From Vulcanimicrobiota bacterium (GTDB lineage: Bacteria; Vulcanimicrobiota; JAJTBE01), in NCBI GenBank assembly GCA_021107945.1, contig JAIORV010000160.1, forward strand, positions 62,001 to 126,000: a stretch of DNA of 64,000 bases, written 5' to 3'. Shown here in pieces: positions 1 through 7,163 of the stretch. A model generated the notes under the pieces. It was given only the letters and a program-made list of their open reading frames with translations, was not told the DNA's origin and did no database searches. Within the stretch, counting starts at the first letter, position 1; every line of letters starts with the position of its first letter. Made by a program: the position numbers and the translations under genes.

Positions 1-611
1 AAGAATTCATCAATGTTCACAACCGAGGCGACTACAAACGGAGTGTTCTGAACCCTTGCCAGAACCATATATTTTCTTCTTGTCTTTCCCTCCTTGTCAA
101 TAAAGTCGTATGATCCTTTCACAAGCGGTTCCTTGCGTGACTTGCTGACAAGCAGCCACATTTCCGGATACTTTTCTTTCCACTCCTTTAAATTCTTGCC
201 CTCGACAAGCTTGTTGGGGTGAATAATGTTTATACCCTTGTCGTCATTCAGATCTGTATATCCCGCCACCTTACCATCATGAGTGTATATGTTCTGAATG
301 ACAATCTTTCTTAATTTTTCATTTTTTCTCATCATTTCATAATCGGGAATCGGCATGTCGGCGAGGATTACCGACAAATCGTCTGCAACGTCACTGGCCT
401 TGAGTTCAACTATATCCATTGCATATTTACTAAGAATCTTTCTAGAAAGTTTCTTGTTATCAAGCATTGTCTTTTCAATTGCCACTTTTGCCGCCTGAAA
501 ACTCCTCTCTGTGAGTTCATCCACAACAAAATATGTGAAAAACCATATGACAATAAAAAAAACAAGTATGAGAAAAATATAAGACAGCATAAGTTTATTT
601 CTTATTTTCAT
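1..611 (-). CDS. Cache-domain membrane sensor, C-terminal part outside the window
   Basis: Open reading frame read from ATG at 611 leftward off the window edge; about 203 residues are visible. The N-terminus MKIRNKLMLSYIFLILVF starts a single membrane helix (about residues 8-27). It is followed by an extracytoplasmic-looking region ending in RRKYMVLARVQNTPFVVASV, a pattern typical of double-Cache sensor domains. The start overlaps the end of the RsbW-like gene by 17 bp, so the two are co-transcribed with the STAS gene further upstream. From family knowledge, such a protein next to RsbV/RsbW homologues is often an RsbU-type PP2C phosphatase. That is inference, because the effector domain lies outside the window; a histidine kinase or chemoreceptor is also possible. 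Confidence 0.7.
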   Translation of the reverse strand, partial: MKIRNKLMLSYIFLILVFFIVIWFFTYFVVDELTERSFQAAKVAIEKTMLDNKKLSRKILSKYAMDIVELKASDVADDLSVILADMPIPDYEMMRKNEKLRKIVIQNIYTHDGKVAGYTDLNDDKGINIIHPNKLVEGKNLKEWKEKYPEMWLLVSKSRKEPLVKGSYDFIDKEGKTRRKYMVLARVQNTPFVVASVVNIDEF

Positions 612-1038
612 TATCACCGCTCCCTTGTTTGCGAAGAATGCGCTTTTTCATTATTACAATATTTTTATCTTCATCCCTTTTATAATCTATCTCATCCATC
701 AGACTTCTCGCGAAATGTATTCCAAGTCCACCCTCATCACGCTCATCAAGCGATGCTTCAACATCGGGATTCTCAACCTGGAGAATATTAAAGCACTCGC
801 CGCGATCTATTATATATACAATAAATTCGCCTTCATCCTCATATTCAACACCTACATCAATATCACCGACTTTCCCGGAATAGGCATATTTAATAATATT
901 CACCAGGATTTCCTCGCAGGCCAATTCAACCTCAAATATAATTTCCATATTAATTCCGAGGTCAATCATTTCATTCCTGATATAATCCAGGAAACCGGGG
1001 AGATATTCCATTCTTGCGGGATAGTTTAAATAATTCAT
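595..1038 (-). CDS. RsbW-like anti-sigma factor serine kinase (HATPase_c)
   Basis: 147 residues, the usual length for RsbW/SpoIIAB-type kinases. Visible GHKL motifs are the N-box ELACEEILVNIIKYAY, a G1 box DRGECFN (the consensus DxGxPFD is only partly kept) and the G2 box GGLGIHFARSLMDEI. Such kinases phosphorylate a STAS partner and sequester a sigma factor or another regulator. A STAS protein lies upstream at 1639-1932 on the same strand and a sensor gene overlaps the 3' end, so a partner-switching module is likely. The 600 bp that separate it from the STAS gene are filled with repeats. No sigma factor gene is present in the window, so the output of the switch is unknown. Confidence 0.85.
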   Translation of the reverse strand: MNYLNYPARMEYLPGFLDYIRNEMIDLGINMEIIFEVELACEEILVNIIKYAYSGKVGDIDVGVEYEDEGEFIVYIIDRGECFNILQVENPDVEASLDERDEGGLGIHFARSLMDEIDYKRDEDKNIVIMKKRILRKQGSGDNENKK

Positions 1039-1638
1039 GGTATAAACTCACCGCAAAGCTACGGAGACCGGAGGCAAGAAGTCGGAATTTTGTCTTCCCA
1101 CTTGAGGTGTCGAAAAACATCCAAACCCCGTCAATTTCTCGTTTCCCGTTTCTCATTTTCCACTTCCGTTTTTTGCAGATTTGCGGTAAAATCAATCCTC
1201 CTCAAGCACCCAAATTTTATATCGATTTATCGTGGTCAGGAAACCGTTTCCACATAGAAAGAAATGTGTAAAACTGTCATTCCTTCACTTCGTTCAGGAC
1301 AGGCTCTGAGCGAAATACGATCTTTTAATTTACAGAATTGGCTTTGGCAGGAACGGGTTTTACTTACCTCCGATGTAATATTCAGCGAAGGATCTTAAAA
1401 AACCAATCATCCTCTTTTTTTTATTGAGACTTGCTCCCTGTAGGCCATTGTGGTCGAGATTCTTCGCTATGTAAATCTTTGGAGATCAAGAAAATCCCGT
1501 CCTTGAGAAAGTCATTGGAGTAAAGTAATCCTTTCTTGTATCGCTCAGAATGACAATTGCGTAAGCCCTGTATAATAAAAGAAAAAAAGGGTCAATCAAA
1601 ACACAAATTGAACCCCATCCATCCCGGTGATAAAGTTT
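1039..1638. other. Repeat-filled spacer without a convincing gene
   Basis: 600 bp between the STAS and RsbW-like genes. It holds a 'caccgcaaag..acggag' repeat near 1050, a pyrimidine-rich stretch (1140-1180, 'tttctcgtttcccgtttctc') and a diverged copy of the MITE-like element at about 1270-1570. Short ORFs here translate repeat sequence and lack ribosome binding sites. Confidence 0.7.
1270..1570. mobile_element. Diverged copy of the 288-bp MITE-like element
   Basis: Shares long stretches with the intact copy at 5538-5825: 'aaaactgtcat', 'gcgaaatacgatctttt', 'acgggttttacttacctcc', 'gcgaaggatct', 'gagattcttcgctatgtaaat', 'agatcaagaaaatcccgtc' and 'cagaatgacaattgcgtaag', in the same order and orientation. 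The right terminal repeat reads tgcgtaagccctg (1558-1570), one mismatch from the intact copy. The left terminal repeat is decayed. It has no coding capacity. Confidence 0.75.
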
Positions 1639-1932
1639 TTATTCGATTTTCATGATCTTATCAAATCCGGCAATTTTAAACACCTTTTTCACAGTGGGTT
1701 TCACATGCTCAACGGAAAATCTATCGTCTCCCATTTCTCTTGCAACTTTGAGGCAGATTCGAAGAAAAGCTGAAGATACATAATCCACTTCTTTCAAGTC
1801 AAATACTACGGAAAGATCCTGCCCCTTTATCTTTTCAATCAATTCACTTCCAACCCGGGTAGATTCCTCCGTATCCATACGCCCTGAAAACAAGCATGTA
1901 ATCTTTCCCTCATCAGAACGGTACTCTATCAT
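1639..1932 (-). CDS. STAS-domain anti-anti-sigma factor (RsbV/SpoIIAA-like)
   Basis: 97 residues, a single STAS domain. The segment VVFDLKEVDYVSSAFLRICL carries the conserved serine pair (residues 53-54), where the phosphorylated residue of the family sits. In the family, dephospho-STAS binds the cognate RsbW kinase and releases the sigma factor; phosphorylation reverses this. The gene sits upstream of an RsbW-like kinase and a sensor on the same strand, which supports a complete switch. GGAGG precedes the ATG at a good distance. It lies 22 bp beyond the stop of the aldehyde dehydrogenase gene, in the same direction. Confidence 0.88.
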   Translation of the reverse strand: MIEYRSDEGKITCLFSGRMDTEESTRVGSELIEKIKGQDLSVVFDLKEVDYVSSAFLRICLKVAREMGDDRFSVEHVKPTVKKVFKIAGFDKIMKIE

Positions 1933-1954
1933 GGTAATCCTCCTTCAATATTTA

Positions 1955-3457
1955 TTAATAATTTTGATTATATTCTTTCTCGATAGTTACAGCATTTATT
2001 GACTCATCAAGGTATTTTTCTTTGTTAAAACGCATATATCTTTCATTTAACCTACGCAGTGTTATTCGCTGTATGTTCAAAAGGTTGGATACTGTAATAT
2101 TGTCTGTTGTGATATTTTTACCGGCCGCTCCACATCCCAGCATCATCGAAGGATGAAGTGTGTTGTAAATCCCACCGAGCGCGCCCTGAGTCGAGGGCAT
2201 ATTCACAAGAATACGTCCCGCATTCATAACAAGTGAGAACTCTTTTATCTTTTCCTCGTCATTGGAGAAAATACCGGCGGTATGCCCCACGCCTCCCGAA
2301 AAATTAACTTCAATACATGCGTTTATAGCTTGTTGAAAATCATCGGCTACATGGAATGTAAGAATCGGGGCGATAATCTCACCTGAGAGGGGATAATCAT
2401 CGCCTATTCCATCCTGTGGAGCAATCAACACGGCGGTATCCTCCGGCACTTCGAAACCCGCCATTCCGGCAATTTGGAAGGCAGGTTTTCCGATAATATC
2501 CATGCTTATTTTCCCTGTCTCTTTATCCAAGACTATCTTTTCCAGGAGTCCGACCTCTTCACCGGTCATGAAATATCCCTTTTTCTTCTTGAACTCCTCC
2601 ATTATCTCACCTGCGACAGCCTTTTCCACGACGACCGCCTGCTCCCCCGACCAGGATGTTCCATAATCGAATGTCCTGGATATCAATATCTGATTTATGG
2701 CAAAAGGTATGTCGGCGGTTCTCTCGATGAATACCGGCGCGTTTCCGGTACTCGCTCCCAGTGTTGGGTTTCCCGAGCTCTGCGCCGCCTGAATGACATC
2801 ACTCCCGGCCGCAACAAGAATAAGGGCGAACCTGCGGTTGGAAACCAGTGTCCTGAATAATTGAATCCGGGAGTAAGCTTCCTCGCTTAGTCTTTCCAGC
2901 GATATGCTTGCGCTCATCATCTCGGGGGTCAATTTTCTTGAGGAGTATTCAACCCACTGAATACAATCCTCGGGGGCGTCCTCAGCAAGTGCCGCTTCAT
3001 AACATATTCTTGCCGCTTCAATCGAGCATTTCGCCGCCTTTTCATGAGGTGTAATCACAATGGGATTCCGTGTTTTCAAGCAGATTAAAATATCAAAAAT
3101 TACGGTTGAAGTGGGATTCGTAAAAGGAGTAATCGCCAATACCGGCCCCATGGGTTGAGCAATCTCGATAATTCCGTTTTTCTCATCCCGGGAGATGATG
3201 CCGACGGTCTTTGTACTCTTAATATCCTCATAGGTCATCTGAGAGGCAATTACATTTTTAAGTACCTTGTCTTCCCATTTGCCCATACCTGTCTCTTCTT
3301 TCGCCATTTTTGCAAGCTTCACACGGTTATCCATGGCGGCTTTATAAACAGCCCTGGTTATCCTGTCGGTATGCTCCTGATCAAGTTGACTGAAAACTGC
3401 GGAGGCCCTTACCGATTTTTCCAATATCTCATTCAGACTCTCATAAGCTGATGTCAT
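1955..3457 (-). CDS. Acetylating aldehyde dehydrogenase homologue lacking the catalytic cysteine
   Basis: 500 residues from the ATG at 3457, which follows a GGAGG six bases upstream; an open frame extends to 3598 but has no ribosome binding site. It resembles the N-terminal half of AdhE and EutE-type CoA-acylating aldehyde dehydrogenases: PVLAITPFTNPTSTVIF (nucleotide-binding region), GNPTLGASTGNAPVFI and the C-terminal HPSMMLGCGAAGKN. In AdhE the nucleophilic Cys lies in FDNGVICASEQ. Here the same place reads FDYGTSWSGEQ, so Trp (residue 269 from this start) replaces Cys, flanked by serines. An insertion of about 20 residues (ISLERLSEEAYSRIQLFRTL) also lies just before the GSD motif. Ordinary acylating activity is therefore doubtful; it may be a divergent or regulatory family member. 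Confidence 0.8.
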   Translation of the reverse strand: MTSAYESLNEILEKSVRASAVFSQLDQEHTDRITRAVYKAAMDNRVKLAKMAKEETGMGKWEDKVLKNVIASQMTYEDIKSTKTVGIISRDEKNGIIEIAQPMGPVLAITPFTNPTSTVIFDILICLKTRNPIVITPHEKAAKCSIEAARICYEAALAEDAPEDCIQWVEYSSRKLTPEMMSASISLERLSEEAYSRIQLFRTLVSNRRFALILVAAGSDVIQAAQSSGNPTLGASTGNAPVFIERTADIPFAINQILISRTFDYGTSWSGEQAVVVEKAVAGEIMEEFKKKKGYFMTGEEVGLLEKIVLDKETGKISMDIIGKPAFQIAGMAGFEVPEDTAVLIAPQDGIGDDYPLSGEIIAPILTFHVADDFQQAINACIEVNFSGGVGHTAGIFSNDEEKIKEFSLVMNAGRILVNMPSTQGALGGIYNTLHPSMMLGCGAAGKNITTDNITVSNLLNIQRITLRRLNERYMRFNKEKYLDESINAVTIEKEYNQNY

Positions 3458-3626
3458 TTTTTTCCTCCGTATTTTTTTGCTATTTAACAACGGTTTATAT
3501 GTTTGTAAATTCCTGAAATCATAAAAATTCCCTGCAATATTTTTTCCGACTGAAGGATCGTCATTTAACATGAAGAATAATTGAATATATCTAACCAAAC
3601 TGAATCGTTGGAAGGTTTATATTGTT

Positions 3627-3803
3627 ATGAAATATGAAGACGACATATCGGGAGAATTTGAGGCAGATCCGGCATACGACCAAGCCCCGGGAAATCAACA
3701 GGATATTGGTGGCTCAATATCCGAGGGCGACAGGAATCTCCTTGACCGGGAATATACAAATTTTATCAGGAAGAAAGCAATCAGGATGATCGGCAATAAT
3801 TAG
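3627..3803 (+). CDS. Possible small acidic protein, 58 residues
   Basis: Open frame from ATG 3627 to TAG 3801-3803, beginning MKYEDDISGEFEADPAYDQ and ending KKAIRMIGNN. It lies in a spacer between two minus-strand genes, and its stop overlaps the stop of the MetV-MetF gene. GGAAGG (3611-3616) lies about ten bases upstream of the ATG. The composition looks like protein rather than repeat noise, with an acidic N-terminal half and a basic amphipathic end. I recognise no family. Confidence 0.4.
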   Translation: MKYEDDISGEFEADPAYDQAPGNQQDIGGSISEGDRNLLDREYTNFIRKKAIRMIGNN

Positions 3804-5443
3804 TCTTCCAAAACATCCGGAACCATGTCATACCGGCCGATGGGCATCAGGTGAACGCCGTCAACCAGTCCCCTGCATTCCTCCAGGATTTCCCTTGCTA
3901 TCTCCAGCGAGACCGATTTCTTGTCTTTTGTATTTTCCATCCTCTCGATCAACGAATCGGGTATGATGATTCCGGGGATGTTTTTCAGCATATAACGCGC
4001 CATCTTTTCGGACTTGAGAAATATAATCCCTGCAATTATCCTGGTCTTGATCCCGGCCTTTTCCACTTCATCCAGGAATCTCTTTAAAAGCTCTATGTCA
4101 TATATCCCTTGGGTTATGAAAAACGACGCGCCTGCCTCGACTTTCTTTTTCATCTTGATTATCTGCATAGCCAGCATATCGCTTCCGGGGTTCACAACTC
4201 CGCCAATGTGAAAACGGGGACTGCCCTCCAGGGGATTGCCGTTGTAATCCCTGCCTCTCGTCAACTCGGTAGCGAGCTTGATTAACTGAACCGAGTCCAA
4301 ATCATATACAGGTTTCGCCTCTTTGTGATCCCCCACCGATTGGTGATCCCCCGTCATGGCAAGCGTATTTCTTATGCCCATCACGTATGCGCCCAAAAGC
4401 TCGCTCTGCAGGGCAAGCCTGTTTCGCTCGCGGGTGGTCAGATGCAGGATTGGCTCCATTCCCTCCCTTGCAAAAAGAGCGCTCATCGACAGGGAGCCTA
4501 ACCTCATTATGGATCCCGGGTTCTCATTAATAGAAAACGCCGTTATATATTGCTTTAAACTCCTGGCATGATTCAGCGTATTCTCGACATCAATCCCCTT
4601 GGGTGGGATAATTTCACATGTAACAACAAACTTCCCCGATTCCAACTCCTCCTGCAATCTTGATACAGACTCATCAAGATTGATTTCCTCATCTTTTTTG
4701 ATCCTGTCTTTGGCCAGTTTATGGAATTTTTTCCTTATCTGTAATTTCTGTTGCTTGAAATGGTCAACTCTTGATGCCCTCTCGTCCTGGGTTTCTTTCC
4801 TTATATCCAGACTCCCGGGTTTTATGGAAATCTCAAAATCCATCATTGGTTGGTATTTTTCGAGAATATCCATCCTGCCTGCTTTTTTCGCCCTCTCGAA
4901 AATCAAATGCCAGGCACAATCACGATTGCCGTCAACCTCGCATTTCCCATCCTTGCTCCCGCCACAGGGCCCGTTAACCAGGCTTTTCGCACACCTTGTT
5001 ATGGGACATATCCCCATCGTCCGATCCAGGATGCAATTTCCACAAAGTGAGCATCTCTCGTCAAACCATCCGTACCTTATTGTATTTCCCAGAAATAGTG
5101 TATTCAGACCCGGCAGGATGGTTTTCGCGGGGAGAACTTCGCTGACCGATTGAACTCCCGCACCGCATGCAAGGACAATCATGGCATCGGCGGCAGTGAC
5201 TTCCTCCTTTGATATTCTCAACTCCCGCCGGACTTTTTGAACGTGACAGGGAGTATCAGGCACAAGCACGCCTGTTACCGATTTGCCCCGTTTCTCCAAT
5301 TTAAGCTTCATGTCCTCGACCTCGATCTCTCCACCCGTACTGCATAATGTGGCACAGTCAGCACATCCGAGGATGAAGATCCTGTCGTATCCTTCGAGGG
5401 ATTCGATTATTTTGCTAAATGGTTTTTTTTCGGTTATGATCAT
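3800..5443 (-). CDS. metF: Methylenetetrahydrofolate reductase fused to a MetV-type zinc/iron-sulfur domain
   Basis: 547 residues in two parts. Residues 1-190 form a MetV-like domain with cysteine motifs CADCATLC, CSLCGNC, GICPITRCAKSLVNGPCGG and CAW; residues 250-547 form a MetF TIM barrel (CEIIPPKG, TTRERNRLALQSELLGAYVMGI, TGDHQSVGDH, RFHIGGVVNPG, FITQGIYD). In Wood-Ljungdahl organisms MetV is a separate subunit that partners MetF in reducing 5,10-methylene-THF to 5-methyl-THF; here both lie on one chain. No other C1 genes are nearby, so it may serve methionine synthesis or C1 flow. The ATG at 5443 is the first in frame. Function is well supported; the electron donor (NADH, ferredoxin or both) cannot be told. 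Confidence 0.9.
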   Translation of the reverse strand: MIITEKKPFSKIIESLEGYDRIFILGCADCATLCSTGGEIEVEDMKLKLEKRGKSVTGVLVPDTPCHVQKVRRELRISKEEVTAADAMIVLACGAGVQSVSEVLPAKTILPGLNTLFLGNTIRYGWFDERCSLCGNCILDRTMGICPITRCAKSLVNGPCGGSKDGKCEVDGNRDCAWHLIFERAKKAGRMDILEKYQPMMDFEISIKPGSLDIRKETQDERASRVDHFKQQKLQIRKKFHKLAKDRIKKDEEINLDESVSRLQEELESGKFVVTCEIIPPKGIDVENTLNHARSLKQYITAFSINENPGSIMRLGSLSMSALFAREGMEPILHLTTRERNRLALQSELLGAYVMGIRNTLAMTGDHQSVGDHKEAKPVYDLDSVQLIKLATELTRGRDYNGNPLEGSPRFHIGGVVNPGSDMLAMQIIKMKKKVEAGASFFITQGIYDIELLKRFLDEVEKAGIKTRIIAGIIFLKSEKMARYMLKNIPGIIIPDSLIERMENTKDKKSVSLEIAREILEECRGLVDGVHLMPIGRYDMVPDVLED

Positions 5444-5969
5444 TGTTCTACAAATTTCTCCCGTTTTATTTCAACCCGAACGATGCTTTTTATATTTACC
5501 GCAAAGACCACAAAAAAACGCAAAGATTCTTTAATCAGGACTTACGCATTTCCAAGAAAGAAAAGCATAGAACTGTCATCCTGAGCGGAATACGATCTTT
5601 TCCTTTCCTGAATAAACCTTGGCAAGGACGGGTTTTACTTACCTCCAATGTCTTCCACAGCGAAGGATCTCTACCCACGACAAATGATCCTCCTGCAGGC
5701 AATTATTCAAGAGATTCTTCGCTATGTAAATCTCCGTAGATCAAGAAAATCCCGTCTTTGAGAAAATCATTGGAGTAAAGAAACTCATTCTTGATCCACT
5801 CAGAATGACAATTGCGTAAGTCCTGGTACATGTTGTAAATTATGGGAATGGTTTCCCAATCCCGTTTCATGCAATATCCAGACTGGTCAGGAGACCAGCC
5901 ACTACCCAAATAGCGGAGTGGTCTGAAGTGTCAAATTTACTTAAACCTCTGCGGTGAATAGTCACCAAC
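5444..5969. other. Repeat-filled spacer
   Basis: 526 bp without a convincing gene. In order: an 'accgcaaagaccacaaa' type repeat (5497-5526), the intact MITE-like element (5538-5825), a hairpin-forming piece 'agactggtcaggagaccagcc' (5880-5900) related to the TATTCAGACC element, and 'ggtctgaag' at about 5926. The ORFs visible here are translations of these repeats. Confidence 0.75.
5538..5825. mobile_element. MITE-like element, 288 bp, perfect 13-bp terminal inverted repeats
   Basis: Left end CAGGACTTACGCA (5538-5550) and right end TGCGTAAGTCCTG (5813-5825) are exact inverted copies. The interior has no ORF of significance and contains GTCATCCTGAGCGGAATACG, GCGAAGGATCT and AGATTCTTCGCTATG. Two diverged copies occur at 1270-1570 (same orientation) and 33417-33703 (opposite orientation). 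I do not see an obvious target-site duplication. No transposase with these ends is encoded in the window. Confidence 0.8.
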
Positions 5970-6920
5970 CTATTTAAACTTTCTTTTTTTCGAAACGATT
6001 ACCATTGAACCCTCGCCAGGCTTGCTGTATATCTCCACCTTGTCCATGAGTGCTTTCATCAGGAATACTCCCCTACCCCTTTCCGCGAAGGGATCGGGCG
6101 GCTCTTCGCCCATTCCGGTTGAGTCGAAACCGGGGCCATAATCGGAAATCTCGATACGCAACTCTTCCATGGTGAGATGATAATGAACGTCAATCCCCTT
6201 TTCCGATTTTCCGTGTTCAATTGCGTTATCACAAGCTTCTCCCACAGCGGTTTTTATATCCTGAACTTCTTCCTCGCTATAATGAACTCTCCTTGCAATC
6301 GCCTCCGCCTGCATACGAACAATCACAGCGAATTCATTTCGACATGGCACTTTCAAGTCGATGTTTGACGCGCTCTTTACAACCTCTTCCCACCCCTGGA
6401 GCGCATCTTCCTGCGATTTAATAACCATATTAAGGTTTTTTATATAAGAATCGGCAATCTGGATCATAATATAATTAACAAATGTATTTATTCTTTTTTC
6501 AAGTTGGAAAAATGACGACGCCCTTATTTTTTCATCGGACATCTTCGAAGAAAGGTAAATCCATATTTCATCCCTGAATATCTTTATCCCGCGGAGGAGA
6601 TCTCTGAGTTTAATCTCAAAGACTACACGCCTGGATGTTATCCCATCCTCAAACTTGATAAGGTCAACTGTAAGAAATCCGTTGTCCTTCCCCAGTGAGA
6701 ATTCTTTGTTCCTCAAAAAATCTATAATATACCCAAGTGTTATATCCATAGTTTTCCTGGATTCAGCTATGGGCATACCTCTCTTGCGATAAGGTTTGAT
6801 GATGTTATATATTTTCTTGGCCGACTTTTCAACAAGCTGATCCCTTCCTTCTTCAAGCCAGTCGGCTGCCTGCTTCAATAGCAGTTTGGCCACCTCCCAA
6901 ACATTTTTCAAAGTTTTCAT
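5970..6920 (-). CDS. RsbW-type serine kinase with an N-terminal RsbRD-like helical domain
   Basis: 316 residues. The C-terminal 130 form a GHKL kinase: N-box IKTAVGEACDNAIEHG, G1 DYGPGFD and G2 ERGRGVFLMKALMDKVEI. The first 170 residues are helical and charged (KSAKKIYNIIKPYRKRGMPI) and resemble the globin-like N-terminal domain of RsbR-family co-antagonists; this part is inference. The protein probably phosphorylates a STAS partner in a second partner-switching circuit, but no STAS gene adjoins it. The ATG at 6920 has no strong ribosome binding site. A repeat pair (6981-7064) lies immediately upstream. Confidence 0.8.
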   Translation of the reverse strand: MKTLKNVWEVAKLLLKQAADWLEEGRDQLVEKSAKKIYNIIKPYRKRGMPIAESRKTMDITLGYIIDFLRNKEFSLGKDNGFLTVDLIKFEDGITSRRVVFEIKLRDLLRGIKIFRDEIWIYLSSKMSDEKIRASSFFQLEKRINTFVNYIMIQIADSYIKNLNMVIKSQEDALQGWEEVVKSASNIDLKVPCRNEFAVIVRMQAEAIARRVHYSEEEVQDIKTAVGEACDNAIEHGKSEKGIDVHYHLTMEELRIEISDYGPGFDSTGMGEEPPDPFAERGRGVFLMKALMDKVEIYSKPGEGSMVIVSKKRKFK

Positions 6921-6980
6921 TTTGCCATGAACAACAAAAATCCTTTTAGCATTTTGAAGTGGGAAATGGAAGATGATTTT

Positions 6981-7064
6981 TTACACCACGAAGCCACGGA
7001 GTTCACGAAGAAAACAAATGACACAAACTCATATAGTTTGTGTCCTTCGTGCCTTTGTGGTAAA
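6981..7064. repeat. Inverted pair of 'accacgaag..cacggag' repeats around a perfect hairpin
   Basis: The left arm 'ttacaccacgaagccacgg' and right arm 'ccttcgtgcctttgtggtaa' are inverted versions of one dispersed repeat. Between them GACACAAACT (7020-7029) and AGTTTGTGTC (7035-7044) form a perfect 10-bp stem with loop CATAT. It lies in the spacer between the RsbRD-like kinase and the glucosidase-like gene. Confidence 0.8.
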
Positions 7065-7114
7065 TAGAAGTGGGAAGTGGGATCCGCCATTCGTTCTCTT
7101 TTCTTTGTTCTCAA

Positions 7115-7143
7115 TTTATCGGGACGGGGACGTCCCTCCTACA
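7115..7143 (+). repeat. Dispersed 29-bp repeat with core GGGACGTCCC, copy 1
   Basis: Begins TTTATCGGGACGGGG and ends CCTCCTACA. It is followed by a heptad-phased stretch (7144-7170) that runs into the stop codon of the gene at 7164-9659. Confidence 0.9.
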
Positions 7144-7163
7144 GATCTGACCTCTGACTTCCG

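Noticed and set aside
625-1029. Plus-strand ORF opposite the RsbW-like gene
   Set aside because: Antisense to a gene with clear GHKL motifs; no own ribosome binding site or family.
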